From the NCBI GenBank assembly GCA_016617855.1, contig JAECUM010004416.1, forward strand, positions 18,901-82,900: DNA of 64,000 bases. The letters run 5' to 3'. The DNA is from Megalonaias nervosa (Eukaryota > Mollusca > Bivalvia > Unionida > Unionidae). The position numbers and the translations under genes were made by a program. Every line of letters starts with the position of its first letter. The first letter of the stretch is position 1. Of the stretch, positions 29,986 through 42,331 are shown piece by piece. A model generated the notes under the pieces. It ran no database searches and was not told the DNA's origin. It was given only the letters and a program-made list of their open reading frames with translations.

Positions 29986-30631
29986 GACTGATCAAAGTTT
30001 TCTTTTTTTAAATTGTTTGACCATATAGGACAGAATCTTCTTGAAAAATATAAGTATGTGAATAAAAGCTTTCAGTCAGTATAGTCCTTTTTTTTTAGCA
30101 CATAACAGTTAATATATTCTTTCATTTTTTTGTGCAGTACAAGTGCCAGCCACATCTCAGATGACAAGTGTGCCATTAAACCATTTTGAATTTTTGATGT
30201 TATAGGAAGCTTACTTAAGTGTGCATAAATGGTATTAGTTATGAAAGTATATATACTATTTTCCACCAATTAAAATCAGTGGTTGCTCAGTACTGCTGAC
30301 CCAATCATCTGTAAATTTCGGCTGATTATTATTTATCTGTCTTTTCATCATTGATTTGGTAAAAACAATCTAAATATTTTAGTTATTACTTTAAATTAGT
30401 CAAAGCACTGACCTTTTAGATGCTACTTAATTATGAATTTAATTTTCTTTTTTTTATAAACCATTTTTATTCACACTGTATTAATTTGAAATATGTGGCA
30501 TATAATTAAGAAATAAAATGATAAAGTCAGTATTCTACTTATATTACTTTTTATGATTCAGAGAACTTTTTACTCTAGTTTCATTTTAATGTTACCAGTT
30601 AAAGCAGTTGGTATCTAGCTCATTGTATACA

Positions 30632-30709
<78 letters not shown>

Positions 30710-32187
30710 TGACATTTTTTTACCAGCATGATCTTTTGCTTGACAGTATATTAGGCTGCTCTATCTACTAAAATTAGCATTCTTAACATTGCACTCAAAA
30801 TTGACAACTTTGTGTTTTTCAAATTTAAAAAGTTTGCACTAATGGAACAACACATGGTATGAATTGAAGGGATTAAATAATCCTCAGCTAGATTGTAACT
30901 GTGCAAGGTAAATGCTTCCAAAGACAAATGTTGGGGTATGATTCATTATGGACTGAAGGCAGACTATAGTGGACTCCACTCTTTGTTGGCTTGGCTGTTA
31001 GATACTCCAGTTACAATATGTCTACTTCAGGAACTTTGTCGTGTTTTATGTTCATTGTGGTTGCTAATCAGTGTCCTATTAACATGAAGACATCATACCT
31101 AATTCATTCTGTGTAATTTGAATCCAATTTTGTGATTGACCTTTTGTATTTCATAAACTTGACAGTGTTAGATGGTGACTTAGTACTGTGCACCTTTTGG
31201 AAGTGAAGAACTGAAAATTACAGTATTATTTAGCAGTTTCACAGGAAACAGAATTCATGACAGCATCACAGAATAACCGTGTAAAACATGCAAAACAATT
31301 TAACTTCATGATTTAGTGCTCTTGTGAGAAGAAAACTATTTAAGAAATTACTTGTAATTTAGTGGACAAGAGTGAAGTCCAGTCCCCAATCCCCTCTGAC
31401 TGCCATCATTAATGTGAATATCTAGACCCTTAAATTTTCTTGACAACATATTTCGAACATTTGCAATAATTTTCAACAGTACTTAAAATTCCCACACATA
31501 AGTATGTTGTTTTCTAAAAGCAGAGAAAAAATAACATAGTGTAATTAGAGGATTAACAAAGAAATTTTTGACCACTTCTCAAAAACAGGCAATTTAACAA
31601 TGATCTGACTTTAAAACTCCCTGTAATTACCATAATTATTGTGTTGATTAACTGCAGGTGTTGTTAATGCACAGCAATTAAAACAGATGACTGGCTCCAC
31701 AATACTTAAGTTCCCTAAAAAGGATGTTATGATCTTTAACACATTAGTTTCAAATGTTCATGTCATCTAAGTTTTATTCATTGGCATATTTTGGATGTAG
31801 ATTAGTCTTCTGACTTTTACTGGCAGTAATAATAGCTATATTCCATGATTAAATTCCTGAACTAGTTAAAGTCACTTGTCATTTTTGCTTATAGGGAGAA
31901 AAATGCACCATATTTGGAGTTGACATATTATTAAATGTTGAGACATGGACAGTTTGAATAGACATATATTGTTTTGACAATATATTCTATAATCACAGAC
32001 AATTTTTGTGATATGATACAATCTTTGTATTTGAACTTACTCAAATTAATAGTTACATAGTTACATATTTTAGTATAATCTGGGTTGCTGTCTTGGCCAG
32101 AAATCAAATTCTATTAATGATTGAAACTTGCTGGACTTCAGTAGATTTTCTTAAAACACGTACTTTATGCCCATTAAAAGAGTGCGT
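29986..32187. other. PGLS intron 2, middle
   Basis: AT-rich intron. It contains a pure (AT)n tract at 30636-30707. No gene, exon or TE domain seen. Confidence 0.4.
30636..30707. repeat. (AT)n microsatellite
   Basis: About 70 bp of uninterrupted TA dinucleotides. Confidence 0.95.
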
Positions 32188-32492
32188 CTATGTGTGTGAT
32201 TTGGATTTTTAACATAGCTTTAAAAAATATTAAGTCATATCGCTCCAGTGTCTGCAGTTTGCCAGTTTATAGTGATGTCTAGCACTGGGGCATCATGCTG
32301 CAGACATATAGCATGATGTCTCACCCAATCACGTTATCCTGACACCAGGCCGACCAGTCCAAACACTAACCTCTAAATGCTGAGTGTCTAGCGAGGCAGC
32401 TGTTAATACCATTTTCATAAGTCTTTGGATTTGAACCCATGACCTCCTGCATCCAAGGCAGATGCTCTAACCACTAGGCCACTGGAGCGGTC
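32188..32492 (-). mobile_element. tRNA-derived SINE, family 1, - strand copy
   Basis: Read on the - strand it begins with a tRNA-like head: A-box GTGGCCTAGTGG-like, B-box GGGTTCAAATCC, as a 72-nt unit at 32418-32490. A body of about 190 bp follows. It matches the + strand copy at 60405-60730 along the whole length, including GAGGTTAGTGTT-like and CATGATGCC-like blocks. Point changes and an altered 3' end show it is older than the other copy. Confidence 0.8.
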
Positions 32493-34476
32493 CCACCATT
32501 AAGACAGATTATGCAATATGATGTCTGATGTGGTTAGTGAACATGCCAAATATTTACAGAAATTAAAGTATCGTTTATGACTGGTCACTGGGATATTTAC
32601 ATACTGTGCACATTTTTCACCAGCTATTATATTGTTTTGGAAACAAAAAAAAAAAACAACAGACAGCAAAGAACACCAGAACTGTGGTCTGAATTCATTA
32701 TTTATTGAAACAGCCAATCAAAAACCAAAAGAATATTTTTTTGTAAAAAGCTGAATATAATGCAATGTGGTGAGGGTCTGTTCAAGGACACTTGATTGTG
32801 AGATTAATGCAGTTTTCTTAAACAAAAATAAATTAAGTAAAAAATCAACCAAATGTGTGAAAATCGTTCATTTGGTTATAAGCCGTATCTCTGTTTCTTC
32901 ATTTAATCTTTTCTGTGTTCAGAAATCTCCTCCCTAATTTTCAAATGGAAGGAGGAATTTCCCTTCTTAAATTTAAGTTTTTGAACAAGTTTACTGGTCA
33001 CACTTCTGACTAGCTCTGAACATACCATGAAAAATAATACACAGTCCGGTGATAGATATTACAAGATATTCAGAAATATCTTACATTCATTTGAATATAA
33101 ATTAACTGGATAGAAAGAGATAAGTAATTATTTTTAAAATTCTCCCAAATTGTATGGTGAATATCATCAGCAAGATAAAATGAGCCAAATACTTTACAAT
33201 GAAAAGAAAATCAGTCATTAAAATTTGAGAAGCAGTTATTTTCAAAAGTATTTTCATAAAAAGGAGAATTTATTATGCAGACATTATAAAAAAAATTCTC
33301 TGTTCAGTAGTTTTTAATATTCATTGTAAAGATTTCATATCTGTATAAGAGAGACTGCAATCATGAAGGAAAATGTAAATCCCCATAATTTATGTCATTA
33401 TTTACAAGATTTAGGTGAATAGAAACAAACTCAAACTATTAATTTTTAAATTTTAATTACATACAAGGTTATATTTAACTTAACATGTGCTTGAACAATG
33501 ACTGTGAGAATGCACTTAATGTAAATGCCATTGAGTCCACTTGGGGCACCAACTGTCCTATGAAACTTTTTTTGGAGATCACTGATAAAAATTCATGTCT
33601 TCCTGATAGAATAATTGAAGTATTGCCTTCAAGAAGTGAAAATAGAATGGTCTCTGATACCTTATCTCTAACTACGGACATGCCTATCCATCTATCCATC
33701 ACCATTTCTGCATGTGAATCCTAGAAAGTCTCTGATGTTTTATTTCTAATTATAGACTTACCTATCACCATTTTACCATATCAAGCCTGAGGATAACAAA
33801 TTCCCTGTTGGAATAGTTGTTTTCAGGAACTCAGTAGTCCAGTGGCAAGTAAATTTCCTGTTGTACTAGTAATTTAGTTTTCATAAATTCTGTGTTGGAT
33901 TAGTAGTTTAGTGAAGTTCAGTTGTTGCGAGTCAGCATTTATTAGGTAAGAAAATCTGAATGATGAGATGCTGTTCAGATTCTCCTGGAGCTTATTGTGT
34001 ACATACCCCCCCCCCCTTGAATAAAACAATTGGGATTTCACTTCTCATATTTCTGAGGGAGGCTCAAATTTTGCCACTTTTCAAAATGAGGCTCTAATTT
34101 GAATGAGAATTACATCATACAGAGAAATAATGCTTATGATGTTGAAAAGCAAAAATTAACTTTTCAGCAAACATGGGCAAAAGATGGTGAATGGCAGATT
34201 TGTGATAAAATTTTGCAGTGTAACATATATAGTTCATGAAATGGACACAGAGAACAAATCCAGTTATGTTGAAGGACTAGTAAAAATTCAGCAGGACTAG
34301 TAATGTTTTCAATCTACTAGTCCTTTTGGTTACAAAGAAATTTATACTTAATTCTCTACCTGGACTTATTTTAGCTTTGAAAAGTATTGGCATAAAAAAA
34401 AACCCAGAAGATTTTCAGATTGTTAGAAGTTTGTTGTCTCAGCATAAACTAAGTTGAAGGTTTGTTGTATTTACAG
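32493..34476. other. PGLS intron 2, right part
   Basis: AT-rich. A 79-codon frame at 33485-33724 overlaps a short direct repeat (GTCTCTGAT... near 33652 and 33728) and shows no family signature. A poly(C) run is at 34007. Confidence 0.35.
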
Positions 34477-34619
34477 TTGAAGAAGCAGCCATTAAGTATG
34501 ATGATGTGATACGAAAGCATTTTCCTGGAGTTGATATCCCTAGGTTTGATTTGCTGCTGCTTGGTATGGGACCAGATGGACACACCTGTTCTCTCTTTCC
34601 AGGTCACAAGTTACTAGAG
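34477..34619 (+). CDS. PGLS: 6-phosphogluconolactonase, exon 3
   Basis: Acceptor TTTACAG at 34476, donor GTATGA at 34620. It encodes VEEAAIKYD, then [20 protein letters not shown], the phosphosugar-binding and catalytic block of the family. Phase 1 in, 0 out. Confidence 0.93.
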
Positions 34620-36480
34620 GTATGACATTCTAAATGACAGTCAATTGTTTAATTCATTCAGCCCAAATAATACCTCCACTCATGGTCTGTTTATATCATT
34701 CAGTTGTCAATCCCCACTGTACTTGTGGTTTGTTTACTTCATTCAGTGGTCAGTCCTTCTTTCAGTTGTTTTGAATGGGTTGGTAGTAAAAACATCTTCA
34801 GTTGGTCAGAGTGGTTCATTTCTCAGGAATTTGACAATATGGAATCAATCAGGAATGACTCTATTTTTCATTGTTTAAATATTAAATATTCATAAGTTAA
34901 GGTTGACAGCGGTTTTACTACATGTTTCATTCAGGAAAAATAGTAAACAGTGGTGGATTTCAGGGCATTATTTGGTGATTATGAGTTTGAACTTGAAAAT
35001 AATGAGGAAGCAGAGGAAAGATATATTCAGCAGTTGCAAATTGATTGAATCATCATCAGAAGAGGATAATGACAGTGATGATGATAGTTATCAAGGATCT
35101 AGCAGTCTGGAATAATAATCTTTGGCTTGTCAAATTTGATGAGTTTAGTGGACCAAAATAACATATAAAATATATTACTGTGTAAATAAATTTACTTGAA
35201 ACAGTTGGCAAAAATTTTATGCATTTGTATTGTATATAAGCAGAGAAATAAAGGTTGAAATGATGTTTAGAAAATTTTCTAATTACACCACTCCCTTGAT
35301 GACTTGCATCAAGCTAATTCACAAACCTGCTTATATTATGGGGGCAGGTGTTGATCCCATTATTTAGTCAGAAAATACTTTCAGAATTGACACCTATTTG
35401 TTGAACATATAGAAAATTTTGATCAAAATTGGTAAATAAAATCTTTTTATGTCATTAGTTTTATTGTAGTTGCAGAAATTGTAATTAACATCATGAAATT
35501 CTCTAGTTGTAATATGAAGTAAAATATTATTTTGAATTTTCTTTTCGGAATATTCAACAAAATCTGGCTCAATGAGAATACTTTTAGCAACGCTTTAATA
35601 AATAAATACCAGTTAAACAGGTTTTGTCAAGTGAAATTCGTGTTTTTGTTCCATTTTTAATTCAGTTTCAATGTAATCATCATAAATGCAATATACTCTG
35701 TTGTATCTAAACATAAAAATGTCATTCTACCATTGCAGATATGTCCATGAATGTTTCTGTGAGAACCTTATTAAGTGATGTCTTTTGATCCTTGACTTGT
35801 GAAAAGTATTTGTTGTATTATTACAGCAAATTAAAAGAAGTCATTCCTTGTATTAATCATCATTTCGATTGATCAGCAATATAATTAAGCAATGTTAAAT
35901 TAGTCTAGTTATTCACAAAAATAGCAAGGCAACCAAGCAAAATGAGTACATGATGAATATAAGGATTCATTTCGCAGATGCAGTTTATTATGGAGCAGAA
36001 GAGGTCAAGAGTTTGTAGTGAACTTAAAATTCCTGAATTGATACTCTGTAATGAGAAAAAGTTTCAATTTTACTTGCAATGAAATCCTGGCTTCAGTATT
36101 TTATTGATAGAACATAAAAAACAAGTGTACACAGTTTTTGAAAAAAAGGAATCTTGTTTTATTGTGAATCAACAACAACTAAAAGCAGTGATATAACAGA
36201 CAATGTTTTCACATGTGATGGTTGATGAAACTTCTTGGAGTAATGTTGCTAACAATCTTTCAGACGTTGGTTATCTTGAAAATAAATGTAATTTATACAA
36301 ATAATCGAACAACTTTATTAGAACAAGCTTTTCATGGGCAATCATTCCAAATGCAATTATAAAACATGTATTAAAACATTAAACAGGCATGATAACATCC
36401 CGTCTCCCTATTTTCTTGATGTCCAGTGGGGATGCCATCCCATTCTTAATTTTATTTAGGTCTCTCCCTCCCCTGAAGAC
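34620..36480. other. PGLS intron 3, left part
   Basis: Mostly AT-rich. A possible decayed exon at 34964-35116 follows TTTCAG and has a Glu-rich frame, then in another frame a Ser/Asp-rich tail ending at TAA. I cannot name it. Confidence 0.3.
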
Positions 36481-36660
36481 AGGTATGTTTTACACAGACA
36501 TGGATACAGTGCCTAAAGGGGATGACCCCTACAGTGATTGTGGGGATAACCTTGACAAGTTTTAATACTCAGGTATGTTTTACACAGACATGGATACAGT
36601 GCCTAAAGGGGATCACCCCTACAGTGATTGTGGGGATAACCTTGACAAGTTTTAATACTC
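36481..36660 (+). repeat. 90-bp direct duplication, nearly identical copies
   Basis: Units 36481-36570 and 36571-36660 differ at about one base (GATGACCCC versus GATCACCCC), so the duplication is recent. The copied sequence was open in one frame (MFYTDMDTVPKGD), perhaps a TE coding relic. Confidence 0.9.
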
Positions 36661-37479
36661 AGATTCTACAGTGAAACGGACAAAATTTAGTTTTTAAGTG
36701 GCCATGGGGGAAATTTCTGAGTACACACTTTCACCTTCTACAAACTAAGCCTACATGGTGAAGGCTTTGGTTGACTTGGAAATGAGGATGATCACCCCTT
36801 CTTCCATCCAGGGAGATTACAGTCTATCTGTCTGAATATATGTAGGACTTTGGTAACTCCAAGGCTTTACTCCATGAAAGCCACTTACCAGCATCTTTCT
36901 TGTCACACTGTTATCAGTGCACTCATGGAAGGTATATGCTGAACTTTCTGCTTTGGACAAAAACAATGCAGCAGTCAACATGACAATCTTGTTGTTTAAA
37001 AAGGTGGATATAAATGTTTTCCATGCAGCCTCCAAGCTCATGTAAAATAAGGTCACACTTCTGTACTAGTCTGGGGATCACTAGCAATTTTTTGGATGTG
37101 CAGGAAAATATGGGAGTGACCCGATTCACCTTCTGGGTAATTTAAATCTAGTACAACATAATACCTGTTTCTGCTTGTCTGTACTGGAGTAATCTCAATT
37201 TTTCTCAATGTTTGGCTCGCTGCTCTACTTTATTTGGTATGCTGTTACTATTCAGTGGTAGAATAAGTAATGTGCAGATTGAAACAGGCAGCACAAGAAG
37301 TGCCTCTCCAGCTGGTCTTGCTGTTTGCACCTGTATTCAGGTTGATTTAATCTCAGTTGCAAAGGAGACATACTTGTTGGTGAAAAGATGAAATGCTGAA
37401 CACTGCACAACAGTTCGACATCAGTTAAGCTTCAACAGACAAATAAGAGGTTAAGCAGTATTTCTCTTCCCGCAAACCT

Positions 37480-37890
37480 CCCAACAGCCATCAATGATTT
37501 GGCACCATGCCTGCTAACAGACAGTCTTCCAGTTGGTCGCAGATGTCAGTGATTTGGCATCCTGCCTGGTAGCACACAGTCCTCCAGTTGGTCACAGATG
37601 CTGCCTGATCCACAGAAGATGGGAATTTTGTAAAAGGAGATCTGTTCATTACTCGACAGGTGGGTGGAAGTTCACAAACTGAACTCTCCAGGGTTTTACT
37701 TAAGGCTGTTGCTAGTGCCCAAAGATGGTATCAAGCTTCAAGCAGCTCAGCAAGTACATAGCCACACTGAGGTTCAAAATAGAGACAGGGACAAATTTGC
37801 AGTCAGTTTACACTGAACTGATGCTTCTTTTCATGTCCCAATTGACCTGAGTTCTGTAAAGTTCCTTGGGTTTGTGTAACAAGAAACAAT
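37480..37890 (+). pseudogene. DIRS-like reverse transcriptase relic
   Basis: Degraded frames around 37640-37880 read FYLRLLLVPKDG and then TDASFHVPIDLSSVKFLGF, the typical DIRS/YR-element RT block before the catalytic motif. The catalytic part is not present. A 63-bp imperfect duplication (GATTTGGCAyC, CTTCCAGTTGGTC) lies at 37495-37600. R1 repeats follow directly. Confidence 0.5.
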
Positions 37891-37994
37891 AAAGCAACAT
37901 CAGTTCCACGGTGTTCATGAAAGTGATCAGCTTTGTTGTTTATTTTACCTGGTTAACATCATCAATGCAGTGGAACTATACAACATCCTCACAG

Positions 37995-38960
37995 AACTTA
38001 TGGGATGACTGTTAGATACCATCAGTCCATGCATTTGGACAATTTTATTACTCTTCAACTACTTGCAAGATTACTTTAAATCTTTGTATGCACATTCATC
38101 CCTAAGTTTGTCCTGATGAATGGAATGGCTGCTCAGTATGGTCACCATGGTGACAGTTTGACATCCATCTTGAATATTTTGTTATTGCTGTTCATATTGC
38201 ACATGGGGTTTGCACTGAAAGATTTCTGAAGATGTTAAGTTGGTCCTAAATGAAACTGATGATCTGTCATCTAAAATGCATGCCATGGCAGCTATATTGA
38301 AAATGTTATCTCTCTTTTATGAATATCATAATTGGGTTTGCACTGAGAGACTTTATATGATAACCTTGTTGACCCTGAATGAAAATGGTGTTTATCTAAA
38401 CTTCATAATGGCTCCAGTGACAGGCATCATGAAAAATAATACTCCTTCTGGATGGATGGCCATCTTGACATGGTAAGCAATCTGACATCCACTATGGATA
38501 CCATGACAGCCATCTTGAAAATCTTCTTATCATTATTATTATTACTCCTGAATGTAAAGTTGCAATTTTCACAGGGTTTTCACCAGAAGACTTCCTTTGA
38601 TATCTAGTTGGACCTAAATGAAAATGGTTCCAGTCTGCCCTCCAGTATTGACATCATGGTAGACCTCGTGAAAATATTAATAATATTGCCACTCCTTCTG
38701 GATGGATGGTTATATCAGTATTTGGTTTTTGCCAATGGATTTTTTCTGAGAAGAAATAGTCTTATCTTGGATTCCAGTAAATTTGTTTTGCCCAGTCGTA
38801 AATGAAAATGGTGTTGATTGACATCCAGTATGGCCACCATAACAGACATCTTGAAAACCTCGTTATTGGTCTTATCCTAAATGTAAAGACATATGGACAT
38901 GGGGTTTTCACTGGAAGACCTTTTATGGTGTCTAGTTGGTGCTAAATGAAAATGGTGGCA
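37995..38960 (+). repeat. Dispersed repeat R1, tandemly expanded copy
   Basis: It begins GAACTTATGGGATGACTG like 15460. Then about six imperfect units of 130-190 bp follow with CATCTTGAAAA, TGGATGGCCAT and CTAAATGAAAATGGT blocks. Diverged and non-coding. Confidence 0.65.
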
Positions 38961-39560
38961 ATTTGGCACAATAACTCCCTTAAAAAAGTTAAGATTTTAA
39001 TCAAATTTAGTATGAAGTTTGATTTTCATGACCCCTTGGCTGAATTTAGTTGCCGTCATTTTATGTCTGTCTGTGTTTAGCTAGTTATAACCCCTGAATG
39101 TCAGATCTGTGCATATTTTCTGCACAATAACTCCCTTAATTATTTTTTAGATTTCAACCATATTTGGTTTACAGTTAGATTTGATTCCTTGGTTAGGCTG
39201 GATCATCAGCATTCTTTATTTTTGTTTAACAGGGTGATAGCCCTTGGTTTTCAAACCCACCAACTTTTGTTTCAGTACAGCAACTGCTTTAATTATTATT
39301 GGATTTTATAGATGACTTGTTAACTGAGTGTGATTGTCAGCACTCTACATCATCATTTAGCACTGAGAGATACATCCAGTTCATTTCCTTGTGAGAACTT
39401 TATTGTGGATTTGATTTCAGTGCTTTGGTATTGCTTGATTGGACTGTGACCAAGTATCAACATACTACATTATTGTTTAGAAAAAATATAACTGCAGTTC
39501 ATTAGACTCATTCCAGAGTCTGAAAATCATGTTCTTACTGTTTCAAAATGAATTTATGCT
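38961..39560. repeat. Degenerate repeat block with CAATAACTCCCTTAA
   Basis: CAATAACTCCCTTAA occurs at 38979 and 39124 with related flanks, followed by diverged copies (GATTTGATTCCTTGG, TTGATTTCAGTGC). The sequence type recalls the 57-59 kb block. No gene seen. Confidence 0.4.
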
Positions 39561-39577
39561 GGATCTAGTCCTGCAAC

Positions 39578-39680
39578 ATGAGTCCCAGCATTTCAGCGGA
39601 GTCACACCAAGCATGTAATAGTTAAATAATGAGTCCCTGCATTTCAGCGGAGTCACACCAAGCATGTAATAGTTAAATAC
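39578..39680. repeat. 51-bp direct duplication
   Basis: GAGTCCCAGCATTTCAGCGG and its following 31 bases are repeated once (39580 and 39631) with one change. Confidence 0.85.
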
Positions 39681-39788
39681 ATTGCATAATATTCTGTACA
39701 CTACAATGATAAAACATTTTCCTTTTAAATACCCCCTTCCCCAGCCCCATTTCATTTCTCATTTCTGCCAACATCTTCATCTGTGTGG

Positions 39789-40057
39789 ATGTGTGTGTTT
39801 GTGTGTGTGTGTGTGGTTTAACATCATTTTTCAGCACATGACAGGCTGCACATGGCAGTCAGTATCTTTGGTGTAGAAAGTACCAGGCATGTCTCCAGGA
39901 AGAACGGTGACCACCTACACACAGGAAGCTACTGGAAAGTTTTCTCATGTACCCTTGCTGGTTGAACAATGACTTAAACTCACAAGGACAGAGGTGAGAT
40001 GTGCGAGTGATTTGTTAAGACAAGTGCCTTAGACCACTCAACCACCCAGAGGCCCCA
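39789..40057 (-). mobile_element. tRNA-derived SINE, family 2, - strand copy
   Basis: Read on the - strand: GGGGCCTCTGGGTGGTTGAG opens a tRNA-like head (A-box TGGTTGAGTGG), a weak B-box follows, then a body and a (CA)n tail (the GT run at 39790-39815 on +). The copy at 53745-53996 is the same family in the same orientation. Confidence 0.7.
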
Positions 40058-40940
40058 TCTTCAGCTACATTGTTTAAATTACCAGTTAAGATTCAATTGA
40101 GACTAATCCACCAGACATTTGTAGGGTAAAATTAGTGGGTTCCAGAGGTCAAAAGCATGTGTCGGGACCTTGGACATTAGTAGTTTTCAGCTTGTCATTC
40201 TTTTTCTTCCGCACAATATTCTAATTTTAATTGGTGTGCAGCTTGATACTGATGAGACCTCAGCTGAGTTATCACAATTATGCATCATTTGGCAGAGTTA
40301 TGGCCCATGATTGGCCAACTACCCAGGTTTCATCTCTGCACATTGACTGCCATGTTGGATGTTGAGTAGAGCAATTTGATGTTAATGAGGATCTAGATGT
40401 GCTAATGTTCAGTAGCTTGCAGCATCATCTTTGGATTGTCAAATTTCCAGTCTGTTGGTTCTTAATTCTTACCTGATTTCAAGCCAGTTATGGTCTTAGT
40501 TTTAATTGTTTGGTCTGAATCATCATTTAGTGGAGTTGTGGCCCTTGATTGCTGGACTGTCCTACTTATTATTGCCTCAGTTTTGAAATATGAAACATTC
40601 TGTTGAATTCATTTTGACACAAATTCATATTCTTAAAACAATAGTTTCTATTCCACAAAATAAAATGTGGTCTTAAAATGCCATTTGGACTTTTTGTTGT
40701 TGAAATTATCTTAAGTTCATGGATTAGGTAGATTCATCTTGTTCATTATGTTAAAGCTAACCTTTTCTCCGACTCAATTGTGTACAAATAAAGACACTGT
40801 AAGTGCGCCAGAAGTGGAATTTGATTAGATCACATATCCAGTGAGTAACAAATTGGATTCATGAGTAAATAAATTAGTTTGTATTTCCTATGATATACAT
40901 GGAAGATACATAGTTTATATTAAAAAAATTGTATTATTAG
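40058..40940. other. End of PGLS intron 3
   Basis: Intron sequence with weak repeat-like phrases similar to 38961-39560. No coding sequence seen. Confidence 0.35.
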
Positions 40941-41081
40941 GAGACAGAGAAGATTATAGCCCCAATATCTGACTCTCCAAAACCTCCACCAGCTCGAGTG
41001 ACCATGACACTTCCAATGATCAATAACTGCAAGTGTGCCGTCTTCACATCCTGTGGGGCTGGCAAGAGGGAAATTATTCAG
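40941..41081 (+). CDS. PGLS: 6-phosphogluconolactonase, exon 4
   Basis: Acceptor TTATTAG at 40940, donor GTTAGT at 41082. It encodes ETEKIIAPISDSPKPPPARV, then VFTSCGAGKREIIQ, the phosphate-binding segment. Phase 0 in and out. The last 50 bases, with the donor, are the founder of the tandem array that follows. Confidence 0.93.
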
Positions 41082-41339
41082 GTTAGTACATTGTAGTGTT
41101 GATAACAAGTGTGCCATCTTCACATCCAGTGGGGCTAGAAGGAAGGAAATTGATCAGGTTAGTACATTGTACTGAATTGTTGATAACAAGTGTGCAATCT
41201 TCACATCCTTTGGTGCTAGCACATTGTATTGTAGTTAGTACATTGTATTAAATTGTTGATTATAAGTGTGTTGTCTTCACATCCTTTGGGGCTAGAAGGA
41301 AGGAAATTGTTAGGTTAATACCTTGTATTGTTGGTAACA
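41031..41339 (+). repeat. Tandem copies of the exon 4 end, including its splice donor
   Basis: Four units of about 76-82 bp start at 41031, 41107, 41189 and 41266 with AAGTGTGcc-TCTTCACATCC. The first is the real end of exon 4. The second keeps CAGGTTAGTAC, so a second donor of equal strength exists at about 41158. Coding identity decays through units 2-4, with GGGGCTAG creating a stop after the Gly-Ala codons. Confidence 0.8.
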
Positions 41340-42214
41340 AGGTTATTTGAGCTTAAGCATTTTTTAGAATACAATAACTTCTGTTGGATCAGATGTTGGT
41401 AAATTCTCCAGTAATCACCCTTCTGTGTTGTGAATTTTCAACCTGAGAATGATATGTTGAAATAAATCACGTCAACAAAGTTGACAATTTTGCATGTTTA
41501 CCTCACAAAAAAAATAAGAAGTCATTTTGTCATCTTTAATCACTTCTTGTATAATATTTGAGATATTGTTTAGTAGTTGTGTTGTGCCTGTTTGAGAGTA
41601 ATGTTAAGCTGTATGGAGTCTTACAGAATAAGACTACAGTATTTTCAAGGTGTGCATTTAATTTAGCAACTAACAGTGTGTCATTTGGATGACATCAGCT
41701 CACAGACAGCGGATATAAGTAGGACAGTATATTGGAATTGCCGTTTTCATGAACAATGGTAGTCACAACTAAAAGATATTTATGCATGATTACAATGCAG
41801 CCTGGTCCAGTGATATGAAATATGTTTAATGTTCCAAATATAAAAACTTGTTAATTTGCAATATACAGTCTAACAATTCTTTATGTATATACTGCAAATA
41901 TATGGAATGAAAAAGTAGAAGTGATGTCAAAATTGAAAATATACATCAGTTTATAAAGGAGAGTCGTAAGTGCAAGGTGATTTTTATGAGTGGATAATTT
42001 TTGTATGTATTGGTTTTGTTGAATTGATTTGTTCAGTAATCTCTGCTGTTAAACTGATCTGCATACACAGATGGTCTATACATGGTCGCTGTAGCAGATT
42101 TTTATTTGAAAACAGGCTTATTATAAGAAATGTTCAAAACAACAATCCTCTGGCTCAGAGGAACCATACAGAATATGTACAAGTTTTATATGTTGTATGT
42201 TGTGTATTTTGCAG
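41340..42214. other. PGLS intron 4
   Basis: AT-rich, ending in the acceptor TTTTGCAG. The open frame at 41970-42284 runs into exon 5 in the wrong register and is chance. Confidence 0.4.
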
Positions 42215-42331
42215 CGAGTCCTGGAGGGAAATGAGCCAGACTCTCTGCCAGCAGCTCGTGTTCGACCAACCAATGGAGAGCTAGTTTGGTTCCTGGATAA
42301 AGCTGCAGCACAACTCCTGCGCAAAGAATAA
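42215..42331 (+). CDS. PGLS: 6-phosphogluconolactonase, exon 5 and stop
   Basis: Acceptor GCAG at 42214, phase 0. It encodes RVLEGNEPDSLPAARV, then GELVWFLDKAAAQLL, the conserved C-terminus, to TAA 42329-42331. Confidence 0.93.
   Translation, partial: RVLEGNEPDSLPAARVRPTNGELVWFLDKAAAQLLRKE

Noticed and set aside
41970..42284. 104-aa + strand frame entering PGLS exon 5
   Set aside because: It reads exon 5 in the wrong register and crosses the acceptor site; the PGLS splice model explains the exon fully.
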